NCBI GenBank assembly: GCA_015179025.1
Contig: WHUX01000088.1
Span: 154,775-218,774, forward strand
Direction of reading: 5' to 3'
DNA: 64,000 nt
DNA from: Terfezia claveryi
Taxonomy: Eukaryota > Ascomycota > Pezizomycetes > Pezizales > Pezizaceae
The translations under genes and the position numbers were made by a program. Below, piece by piece: positions 46,701-53,961 of this stretch (the stretch's first letter is position 1; every line of letters starts with the position of its first letter). The notes under the pieces were generated by a model, which was not told the DNA's origin, searched no databases, and saw nothing but the letters and a program-made list of their open reading frames with translations.

Positions 46701-47243
46701 GTTTATTTAGATGACATTCTAATTGGCACAGATACCCTGGAGGAACACAAGGAAGTGTTAAGAGGGATCTGCAGGATATTGGCTAGAGAAAAGTTTTTCT
46801 TCAACAAAAAGAAATGCCAAATCCTAGCTCCAAGGCTAAAAGTGCTGGGATTCATTGTCACCAAACAAGGGTTAGAAATGGATCCAGAAAAAATCAACTC
46901 AATAGCAAATTACCCAATCCCTGATTCAAAAAAGAAATTGCAAAAGTTTCTAGGGATGGTTAATTACTTGAGAAGGTTTTGTCCAGAATTGGAAGCTGTA
47001 GCCAAACCACTATCAGAATTGCAAGGATCAACAAAGAAGCACATGTGGACTCCTTTGCATAATGAGTCATTCAGAAAGATTAAGGAGCTGATAATGAGCA
47101 ATAAAGTGCTCAAACCAATTAATCATGACTCAGGCCTTCCAATCTATTTAATTACTGATGCCAGTAATACAGGGATTTCAGGATGGATTGGCCAAATGGA
47201 GAATGGGTTATCAGGCCAGCAGAATTTCACTCTAGGAAATTAA
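43380..47243 (+). CDS. Gag-Pol: gag, protease, reverse transcriptase, start of RNase H
   Basis: This 1287-residue frame starts at the first good ATG after the leader. Residues 1-310 are charged and low-complexity; about 320-540 are the gag capsid-like region (...MIDGVSEKWKDQTTFDNYVQ...). A CCHC zinc knuckle CYHCGKQGHTSRDC lies at 601-614. The retropepsin-like domain has ALFDPCTSGGDLIS with its aspartate at 707; the usual D-S/T-G is replaced by D-P-C-T, a variant I believe occurs in some fungal Gypsy lineages. The reverse transcriptase has the YLDD catalytic box at 1109-1112. RNase H begins with TDAS (D1260) and is cut off when the frame ends 27 codons later. A one-base loss near 47200 moves the true frame to the next entry. 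Confidence 0.9.
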   Translation: METPKQKSTSVMEGGGRARKGRRKAMTSEELEALKAKLVNTPKKKIPAGKDIPEKEMETREIVIGPNSSMPEVRIITPPATKAFWDKNESSWYQRISQVFIYLTINNMLSKRKKELLAEAAEKFMIFQQKEQFDKSVQMDFQLSSTSKAVWPYPTYNPCKGVPWLALNWPFLTQYMLMGNLYDLETPEIVPLITEPVESHEEIGRKLFRAGGKGKGKSVQYEEEKDEDYKTDIEEISEKDMPPPPKDRKKPTHTKKGKTPDKKSSRSSSGVARGGSEDPGSGSEGDESGNGSDDDRKKRSTREPSPHHLEWSKKTGQKIPIQQVSKSLVKKANKLAKIPNPPMIDGVSEKWKDQTTFDNYVQQLQKWVEYQGMDIASWESLDRASFIFEKSAQTWYNQYCSEKEEVDDRNFHEFMLKLRGKLISTVAPEVLWKQYLSHHQRPDVTVMQYTQNLEEFKIKCKDLNGKDMISDHALKMKLVDGLVPLLRAKVKGLISYESTFEEILNKIAVQEDVLKQETKSLQQHQKKADKQWGPGRPMEWTKSEFKLPDKVAKNAAKVAGKKGGPGGLYGNFPSARKDKTKYTPYGEQEKKREEAARTGSCYHCGKQGHTSRDCPNRKVSSAYQYMGSRPGVRRFPPYQPFRPKPTWPPQKVKTAYQEIDVKQQESAALQVIRNPNDTRKFLVPESHRTSNAAEIKINGHIAYALFDPCTSGGDLISANYCQLFNIPLKEISKKPLETAIKGSRSQMTNTATVTVNLQGYQETRTFYVANLKDWDVIFGEPALRDYKAIMNVKDNAITIQPTGRTRIDINMLKTKDTLGRVTTAAMNIGRTEEDWFKRDDPMAIVTEVGGRLIHHPKPTTVIPWIQDDLSEDLEEDQEWSQEWFDSSDWLELEDDGSSLVITNAVNLEEVEFNIFEEFPELFPEEKPTVLPPIKEPYDIMQHKIIVPDGATWEPTYYTNYTRFLDQVTEKMRTELESGRIVPSSSLNSILMFTQPKRNLDKNGKQQARFLLHCVPRNKLVQKDKTPMPNIKAILDWIASKEFISAADLADGYHNIRHAHESVKHSTFTNHLGKFDSLVMQQGDCNALTTMMRAMNWLLRDYIGKTVMVYLDDILIGTDTLEEHKEVLRGICRILAREKFFFNKKKCQILAPRLKVLGFIVTKQGLEMDPEKINSIANYPIPDSKKKLQKFLGMVNYLRRFCPELEAVAKPLSELQGSTKKHMWTPLHNESFRKIKELIMSNKVLKPINHDSGLPIYLITDASNTGISGWIGQMENGLSGQQNFTLGN

Positions 47244-47848
47244 ATGATAGACAAATGAATTACACAACAACTGATAAGGAGTTATTAGCAATTGTTGACT
47301 CACTGAGGTATTTCAGGCCTGAACTACAGGGTCACAAAGTGATCATCCAAACAGATCATAAACCTTTAGTCACATTTATGGATAGTATCCCTGAAAGTCA
47401 GATGAAGAGAAGGTGGCAAGAGACTATGAGTCAGTTTGACCTAACCCTAGAATACATTCAGGGCAAGGACAACCACATAGCAGATGTACTGTCCAGAGGA
47501 GTATATAGTCCCTCTGGAATCCCCTCTACTGGACAGTCTTCTCACCACACAGCTTCTTTACTACAACATCCAGTAGTAAGCAACCACCTCTCTGTTCCCA
47601 TACAAACTTTCAAGAAAACTCCCCCACCACATTCTCCACCTGCCACCATGCCTTCCCCAAACCAGCTAAGGATCAGAGGAGCTACTGGGAGACCAGTGTC
47701 TCCACCAACCTTGGGAGACAATCTCCCAACACCATTCAAAGGAGAAGGAGACTTCCTCCTCTCCAAATCACCACCACCAACCTCCCACCAAGACAGGTAT
47801 AGGAGGTTGATCCCACCAGGCCTGTCTGGCATGACAGAGAAGGCCTGA
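47183..47848 (+). pseudogene. Pol continuation: RNase H remainder plus Pro-rich linker
   Basis: In the -1 frame relative to gag-pol the sequence resumes WVIRPAEFHSRKLNDRQMNY, then TTTDKELLAIVDSLRYFRPE, QTDHKPL and a DNHIADVLSRG end, which is the rest of a Ty3-type RNase H and its C-terminal edge. It is followed by a Pro/Ser-rich linker and the frame closes at 47848. The reported ATG (47183) is inside RNase H and is not a real start; the true entry is by the frame break near 47200. A programmed shift inside RNase H would be very odd, so mutation or sequence error is more likely. Confidence 0.8.
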
Positions 47849-47861
47849 ATGCAGTCTTTAG

Positions 47862-48984
47862 GCTGAAAGGTACCAACCAACAGTTGAAGATGATCCTGAA
47901 CCTGATGAATCTAACACACCACAAAGAAATTTCAGGCTCAGAAGGCTCCAGCAGGAGCCAGCAGCAGTCCAAACTGCTGCCACCACTACTAGGGCCCAGG
48001 CCCAACAGCAACAACAAGAAGAGGAAGAGAGAGGAAGGTCAGTTACAAGAAAACCCAAGTTTCAAGTGGTTATTAACAAAGAGCCTAGTACCTCCTCTCC
48101 CTCTACTCTTGCTGCCTCTGAGGCAGAGGACCCACAGGAATGGACACTTGTGGATGAGTCCTCTGACTCAGATGAACCTGAGGAATGGGAAAGATCCAGG
48201 GAACCTATGACTACAGAACAATGGAACAGTTCTTGAGAAGGGCTGACAGGGGTTCTGTGGTTGTGGGAAACCTTCAGGAGTGGAATCCTACTCTTGAAGG
48301 TACCTTGAAGAGAAGGGCTGTCTCACCTAAGTGCAAGGATGAGGCAGACAACAAGAAGGTGCACTTCCAGCCTCCTCCACCACCAGGAGCCTCACCTGCA
48401 TTCTCTGTCAGCACCCTTCCTGACATTTCCCTGAGGATCCAATCCTCCCATCCTCCTCTGACATTACTCATGACAAAGAGTTCTGTTCTCTATGTGGTAA
48501 AGTGGGCCACAAAACTTCCCAATGCAACAACAAAGATCCTACAATTAATCTTTGTGACAACTGTTGGGCAATTGGACACTTTAAGGAGAACTGCCCTAAA
48601 AGAGCTAGATTCCCTCCTCCTAGGTGTACCAACTGCATGGAAACAACTCACCTCAGCAACAAATGCCCCCTTGACAACAAACTCTTCCCACTGCAACATC
48701 CACTCCCAGCAGAAACCATCAAAAAATGCACCATATGCAACCAAGATGGTCACTAGTCCCACCTATGCCCAAACCTCCCAAAAGTCACTACCACAGGAGG
48801 AAAAGAGGTACCAAGATGCAAGTATTGTCTTGGCTACCATAACCTGAACAAAAACTTTGTCAGCTCCTGTGATACTAGAAAGAATAATTTGAAGGCCCTC
48901 AATAAGCTCTTCCACAATAGTGACTACCTGAAAAAGGCAATAGGGGTCCAGGATGGATTGAAAAGAGCATGGAACCAGATTTGG
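47862..48984 (+). pseudogene. Zinc-knuckle array between RNase H and integrase
   Basis: After an acidic, Gln-rich stretch (47862-48236) and a PPPPP linker in the next frame (to about 48425), the third frame from 48424 encodes a row of C-x2-C-x4-H-x4-C knuckles: CSLCGKVGHKTSQC, CDNCWAIGHFKENC, CTNCMETTHLSNKC and CTICNQDGH-x-SHLC. The last has a TAG (48757) in place of one residue. A fifth, irregular CKYC...H...C motif follows and the frame ends at 48984, overlapping the integrase ORF by 16 bp. CCHC knuckles normally bind nucleic acid in Gag nucleocapsid, and this element already has one there. A second array in pol is not a standard Ty3/Gypsy part. Whether it was a separate ORF or an in-frame module is uncertain because of the frame breaks. 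Confidence 0.75.
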
Positions 48985-50483
48985 TAATTGCTGAGTGGAT
49001 AGGAGATCATGAGTTGGAATGGCATTACAGAGAAGAGTTGGAGAAAGATACAGTGTTTGGACCACTGTACTTAAGAGTCAAGAGAGGAGATCAAGTACCT
49101 ACAGTAAAGGTACAGGATGGGTTTATATACCTCTTGAAGAATTTTGCTTGGAGGATGGTAATTCCCAAGGGATTACAAGTTAAAGGTAACCCTGCCTCTG
49201 AAGCCCTTATCCAACAAGCACATGTCACTACTGGACATGGAGGCCTTGCAAAAACAACAGAAGAGCTTACCAACAAGTACATCTTTCAGGATTTTTATAA
49301 ACAGGTTGAACAATTTATGAGGAGTTGTGAAACCTGTCAAATCACCAAAGGATCTACACAGAAACCCCCTGGATTCCTTACTCCTCTGAATGTACCTACT
49401 AGGCCATGGGGTAGTATGGCTATGGATTTTCTTAGTATGGAACCTGTTATGATTTCATGTACTGAATTTACTCTTGGTTATAGAACTGCTAAAGATGACA
49501 AGCCTCACATATTGTTATTTCATAAGTTATTAGTCATGACTGACAGGCATTCTGATTTCACATTCTTGTTACCTGTTGCAGACAATGTTGATATATTAGG
49601 GGTTATTGATATCTTTGAAAGATTCATTAAGCCTAATGTGGGTTTCCCTTATGAAATTGTTTCTGACCAAGACCCCTTGTTTATGTCTACTGTTTTTCAA
49701 GATTGGATGCAGAAAAATGTAATTATGCATAAAGCATCTTCCACATATCACCCCCAGACTGATGGGACAAGTGAAAGAAAGAATAGGACAATTATTCCTA
49801 TGTTTGCAGCCAAGAAGCTGGAACAAGGAATGAATTGGGTACAAGCCACACCTTCTGTTCAAACAGAGGTGAATGCAAGAGTTAGTACTACAAGAGGACT
49901 TTCTCCCTTTTTTACCAAGCTAGGATACCAGCCTAATTTGTCACCACCTATCCTACCTCACCCAATTCCTACCTATTCAAACCCTACAACCAGATTTTAC
50001 CAGGTTGCTGAAAACCTTACCAAAGCAAAAAAGGACCAAATTCAGCAAGCCAACAAACACAGAAGAGCCTCCCCTGATTACCAAATCAATGATCAGGTGA
50101 TGCTGTCAACAAAGAACCTCCCAGCAAGGTACCACTCCTCCAAACTATCCCCAAAATGGATAGGCCCCTTCACCATTACCAAATATTCACCATGGAGTCA
50201 AAATGCTAAACTTGACTTCACTGACTTCCCTGACCTCAATAATATCAACAATTCCTTCCACACCTCACTTCTCAAGCCCTTCTTCCCTAATCCAATAAAA
50301 CTGTTCCCCTCCAGAACTCTGGAACAACCAGGACCAGTTAAGGAAGACAGGTATGAGGTAGAAAGAGTTTTGGAATTTAGGTCACAACCTAGAACAGGGA
50401 AGCTGCAGTACAAGGTGAAATGGAAGGGATGGCCTCATAAATTGATGAGTGGGTATATGCTGATGGTGTTGATGAGTCATTGA
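48969..50483 (+). CDS. Integrase with N-terminal zinc finger and chromodomain
   Basis: This 504-residue frame has the HHCC zinc finger (H85, H90, C120, C123), the catalytic core with D153 (MAMDFL), D233 (VSDQDP) and E269 (TDGTSERKNR), i.e. D-x79-D-x35-E, and a C-terminal region ending in a chromodomain from about residue 462 (YEVERVLEF...YKVKWKGWP). It joins cDNA to the host chromosome; chromodomains in this family bind modified histone H3 and steer insertion to heterochromatin (known for chromoviruses). The ATG at 48969 is probably not the native start, because pol normally yields integrase by proteolysis. The frame is lost inside the chromodomain near 50440. Confidence 0.9.
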   Translation: MEPDLVIAEWIGDHELEWHYREELEKDTVFGPLYLRVKRGDQVPTVKVQDGFIYLLKNFAWRMVIPKGLQVKGNPASEALIQQAHVTTGHGGLAKTTEELTNKYIFQDFYKQVEQFMRSCETCQITKGSTQKPPGFLTPLNVPTRPWGSMAMDFLSMEPVMISCTEFTLGYRTAKDDKPHILLFHKLLVMTDRHSDFTFLLPVADNVDILGVIDIFERFIKPNVGFPYEIVSDQDPLFMSTVFQDWMQKNVIMHKASSTYHPQTDGTSERKNRTIIPMFAAKKLEQGMNWVQATPSVQTEVNARVSTTRGLSPFFTKLGYQPNLSPPILPHPIPTYSNPTTRFYQVAENLTKAKKDQIQQANKHRRASPDYQINDQVMLSTKNLPARYHSSKLSPKWIGPFTITKYSPWSQNAKLDFTDFPDLNNINNSFHTSLLKPFFPNPIKLFPSRTLEQPGPVKEDRYEVERVLEFRSQPRTGKLQYKVKWKGWPHKLMSGYMLMVLMSH

Positions 50484-50860
50484 AAAAACAATTCTGGTTG
50501 ACTGGTAGTAAGCAAGCAACTTACAAAAAGAGAAAGGTTGGTGAGAATAAGCTTGGCAAAAATAAGACAAGGAAAGAAACCTTGCAAATGATTGATGATG
50601 AAAGAAAGAAAGTCCTTGCTCCCCCTGTTTCATCTAATGCAGTCAAGATTGACAAAGGCAAAGGTAAAGAGGTGGACTTACCCCAATTGATGCTTAGACA
50701 TTTCTTTGAAGAAAGACAGCCACAAAGGGTAATTAGTCAGTATTTTGATGACATTGCTGTTAATAAGGATTCAAGGAAGGGTATAATAATGTCAGGTATG
50801 ATACTGGAGCAGAAGGTAGTAGTTCCTACAAGGATAGGAACAATAGGTATTATGGGTTGA
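50440..50860 (+). pseudogene. C-terminal continuation after the chromodomain
   Basis: In the -1 frame the chromodomain carries on as DEWVYADGVDESLKKQFWLT, followed by about 110 Lys-rich residues and a stop at 50858-50860. The switch near 50440 again equals a one-base loss. The basic tail (KKRKVGENKLGKNKTRK) could act as a nuclear-localisation signal (inference). Confidence 0.7.
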
Positions 50861-50926
50861 ATGTTAACTACTAATGTACATAACCCATCTCCCCTGTTTA
50901 TTTCTTAGGATGGAGTTTTTATCTAA

Positions 50927-50937
50927 ACAGGGAGGCA
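50927..50937 (+). promoter_or_regulatory. Probable polypurine tract
   Basis: ACAGGGAGGCA directly precedes the 3' LTR. A purine-rich run in this place normally primes plus-strand DNA synthesis. Confidence 0.5.
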
Positions 50938-51565
50938 TGTAAGGAAGTGGCTTACTCATACCCTATGACTAACCCTCTCCCTCACAAATGTATTTCTTAT
51001 GTATTTTCTTACTCAGCAAGCATCTCAAAACACACAACATTCTGTGTGCTGTCTGCCTTGCTAATATTTCACATGCTTTCACATGCTTTCACATGCTTTC
51101 ACATGCTTTCACATGTATAAGTCAAAGTTAAGACTTAACCTATTTTGTACTAGATAGTATTTGGAAGTACTATCTAGAGGATCAGATGATGCTGATCTTT
51201 ATCACATGTAAGGGTCAGATGATGGTGCACTGCCTCAGCACTGCCCCAGCACTGCCCCGTTGGAATCACATATAGTCCCCTGAATTTCCCTTCAGTTGGA
51301 CAGATAGTTAGAACTCAGAACATAGTTAGAGTACAATCAATATAGAAGTTCCACTGGTTAATTTCTAAGTGCCTTTGGCACTCCTATACTACTTTACCTA
51401 TTACAGTAATCTTATGCTACTGGTAATAACTTTAATAGTGAGGATAAACAATACACTATTAGTAATCTACTTTGTAGTATACATTACTAGCCTGAGATTA
51501 TCTGATTAGATTGGATCCTTATCTAATCTAATCTGATTGTCCAGTCCCCCATACAACACTTTACA
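50938..51565 (+). repeat. 3' LTR of the 9.6-kb Gypsy element
   Basis: Same ends as the 5' LTR (TGTAAGG...TTTACA). It has five TTTCACATGC units at 51068-51118 and a 2-bp deletion near 51364 relative to the 5' copy. Confidence 0.93.
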
Positions 51566-52640
51566 GCCTAGGTCTTTTCGATACGTGACTTGCTCTGGAT
51601 CCAAGTTGTTCTGAGAATCTTCCTCAAGGGGTTCCAATTCACATTGAATATCTATGAAATATTCTTCTCTATGTCTTCCGAAAAGCCAATGCACATATTC
51701 ATTTTTGAGTAGTTTTTGGTACATGTGATCACTATTCGCTCTGATTCGTGAACCCCAGAACGCATTAACTTACCTATCCAAGAGCTTCTAGTTGGCGGCT
51801 ACATTATGTAAAGCTTGTAATATGTGATCGTCTACAGTCACGACCTTTGACCGCTGCCATTTCCAACCAAAAGCTACGAAAATGAACCCACCAGGATATG
51901 AATAGGGATTTCTAGTGTCTAGTCTGGGACAAATCATATGCATTATCACACTGTTTGGTTGTCCTCCACCTTGAGGAGGAGCACCAATAGGGCGATAAGC
52001 AGTTGCAGGTGCCCATAGCCCTCCAAGCTGTTTGGACAACCATGCTAAAAGATCTGCATTTGCTTGGGAACCACTTGTTTTCTGACCCAGTGCACCCTTT
52101 TTGGTTTTGTTCAGAAATAACAATACGATGCTCTGTTTCGGACTGCCAAGGTCCAGTGGCTTATCAGAAAGAGCTGGGGGCAGGTCCCTGGGATATTGGA
52201 CAGCATGAGCTGCCTCTGCACTACTAATTGCTTGATCATGAGCTGTTTCTCCACTACGAACCTTTTTGGCTATATCCTGACATAATATATTCACAGCATG
52301 AATGATTTCCTTATCTGTGCAATAGTTTATCTTCCCTCTAGGAGCTATTGTCAGCAAGCTGGTAGCATGCCAGTGCAAAGTAGACTAGTGGTTAGTACCT
52401 GCCTTTTGAGGTCCGAATATTCCTGTCTTCCTCATGAGTTGTACGACGTCTCTTCTCCAAAGCCCATATAGACTTGCAGGGATATCTGTGTCAAAAAACC
52501 CTGCAACGCCCGCATATCCTCGATTCATGAGAGTAATTGGATCATAGCCGGAGTGTTCATCTGTGGATGCATTTCCTTTCGCAGGGTTTTTTTTGGTGGC
52601 ATCGATGATCGTCTACATCCAGTTAGTGGTAATCCTAGTC
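51566..52640 (-). pseudogene. Unrecognised protein-coding gene, broken or intron-containing
   Basis: The minus strand carries three protein-like pieces in order. About 52620-52410: IIDATKKNPAKGNASTDEHS...IPASLYGLWRRDVVQLMRKT. Then 52378-51788: MHWHATSLLTIAPRGKINYC...GGFIFVAFGWKWQRSKVVTV. Then 51724-51566: MYQKLLKNEYVHWLFGRHRE...NNLDPEQVTYRKDLG. I do not recognise a domain. The pieces lie in different frames with short gaps; GGTAAGT at about 51770 (minus strand) could be a splice donor, but the gap near 52400 is too short for an ordinary intron. The gene is cut at its 3' side by the Gypsy 3' LTR. Confidence 0.5.
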
Positions 52641-53961
52641 TAGTCACTCAGTGTCCATATCAGAGAAACACAATCTAAAGAAATTTCATTCCTGTATCTA
52701 GTTTGCGAAAATCCAGCTAAGTTGTCCTAACATAGCAATTACCATGTTTAGGGTAAATATTATTCCGTGGTTAGAAAAAATCAACAAATGGCCTCTTACA
52801 ATCCAAAGATAATATATAGAGTCAAACCCTGAATGAATGAATATTTGATTCCTATATCTAGGCAGCAAAAATCCCAGTATAGACTCTTGATGTCTGTATA
52901 AGATGTTATTCTATACGAAATTGTGAGAGGAAGGTATTGTGAGGTTTCGGCTCAGAGACATAGACAAACTTTAATATAGGTGGTTAGTTTGGTATAAAGA
53001 ATTCTTTTTCGGATGAAGACATGGTAGGCCTGAAGTAAACAATGAAAGAAATATATGCATATCCTATAAATGTAACAAAGTGCGTTGTCAATAACGCTAC
53101 AAATGGAGCTTCTTTGTGACGTGAATATCCTTTGATAAGAGCTTGTGCCAACCAGACTATGACAAGACTAGACTAGACCCTGGTCACCTGAGTTTGACCA
53201 TTGTTCTTGGCCATGGATTACGAGATCACATGCTCGTAATAAAGCCAAGTAAGTCCTTTTCTAGTTACAAACCTAAAGATTCCCCACCTTCCAATTGAAA
53301 GAACATTTATAAACACTAGTTTAAATACGTACAAGAGCATAATCATACTTGGTAATATTTTATTGGACTTAATGAGCTCCTGATCGAGTCTAACCTTTTT
53401 GATCAGCACTTAATCAGCATAAAGCAAGTCCAATTTCTAAGAGGTCGCCAATTTTGGTCTGATACATAATTTTTAATGCATGCGTTCGGATATTCAGGAG
53501 TCTAAGCCATACACCACAACCTGGCTTGGAACAATTGGGAGTAATTGACGCTGCCTAAAACCAGATTTTTTCCTAAAGAGTTTGTTCCTTAAGTGTATTT
53601 TGTTCATTGCTCACTGGCATATCACATAAATAATAGATACCAAATGACTGCCTAGATGTATTCCCAGAATTACTTACTTTTGTTCTGGGACTTATAAGTC
53701 AATTATGTTTCCGCTCTTGGGGTCCAACCGGGGACAACATACCTACTACGATGGGAGTTTGATAGTCTACCTGGGATTGATCGATCAGGTTCTCAAGACT
53801 TACGTACGAGAGGCAATGAAGAGGGTCATTCTTTGGATACTCAGGGACTTGTGCAACTTGTCGGAGTTTGCTACGTTTATCTGAATAGTTGTATATAAGA
53901 AGGGCCCTAGGGATACTTCTGTACTTAGCTGACGTATTGGATCCTTCTACTGTAGTATATT
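52641..53961. other. Gene-free stretch
   Basis: No supported gene. A minus-strand frame at 53218-53409 is Lys/Ile-rich and AT-biased, and resembles chance. A TAGTCTGG-family insert at 53142-53159 is listed separately. Confidence 0.5.
53133..53168 (-). repeat. 18-bp TAGTCTGG-family insertion, duplication 7/9
   Basis: On the minus strand the insert (53142-53159) reads TAGTCTGGTTGGCACAAG, an exact match to the family start. The flanks TGATAAGAG and TGACAAGAC match at 7 of 9 positions. Confidence 0.55.

Larger units (their letters stand above)
41960..51565 (+). mobile_element. Ty3/Gypsy chromovirus, about 9.6 kb, two LTRs
   Basis: The element has LTRs of 650 and 628 bp, a 770-bp leader, gag, protease, reverse transcriptase, RNase H, an extra zinc-knuckle module, integrase and a chromodomain. 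The LTRs differ by roughly a dozen substitutions, mostly transitions, plus two indels, so insertion is fairly recent. Several single-base frame shifts break the pol part, so the copy as assembled cannot make a full polyprotein. The bases next to the LTRs (AAACA on the left, GCCTA on the right) are not a target duplication, and the flanks are unrelated (Copia relic on the left, unrecognised gene on the right). Integration near heterochromatin would be expected from a chromodomain (known for chromoviruses). Confidence 0.9.

Noticed and set aside
47190..47215. Programmed -1 frameshift between gag-pol and the RNase H remainder
   Set aside because: The shift falls in the middle of the RNase H domain with no clear slippery heptamer, and similar one-base shifts recur downstream, so mutation or sequence error is more likely.
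47884..48210. A separate ORF (MKMILNLMNL...) after the RNase H region
   Set aside because: Another frame gives a more natural acidic, Gln-rich linker over the same bases; this frame probably contains at most the first few natural residues before a frame break.
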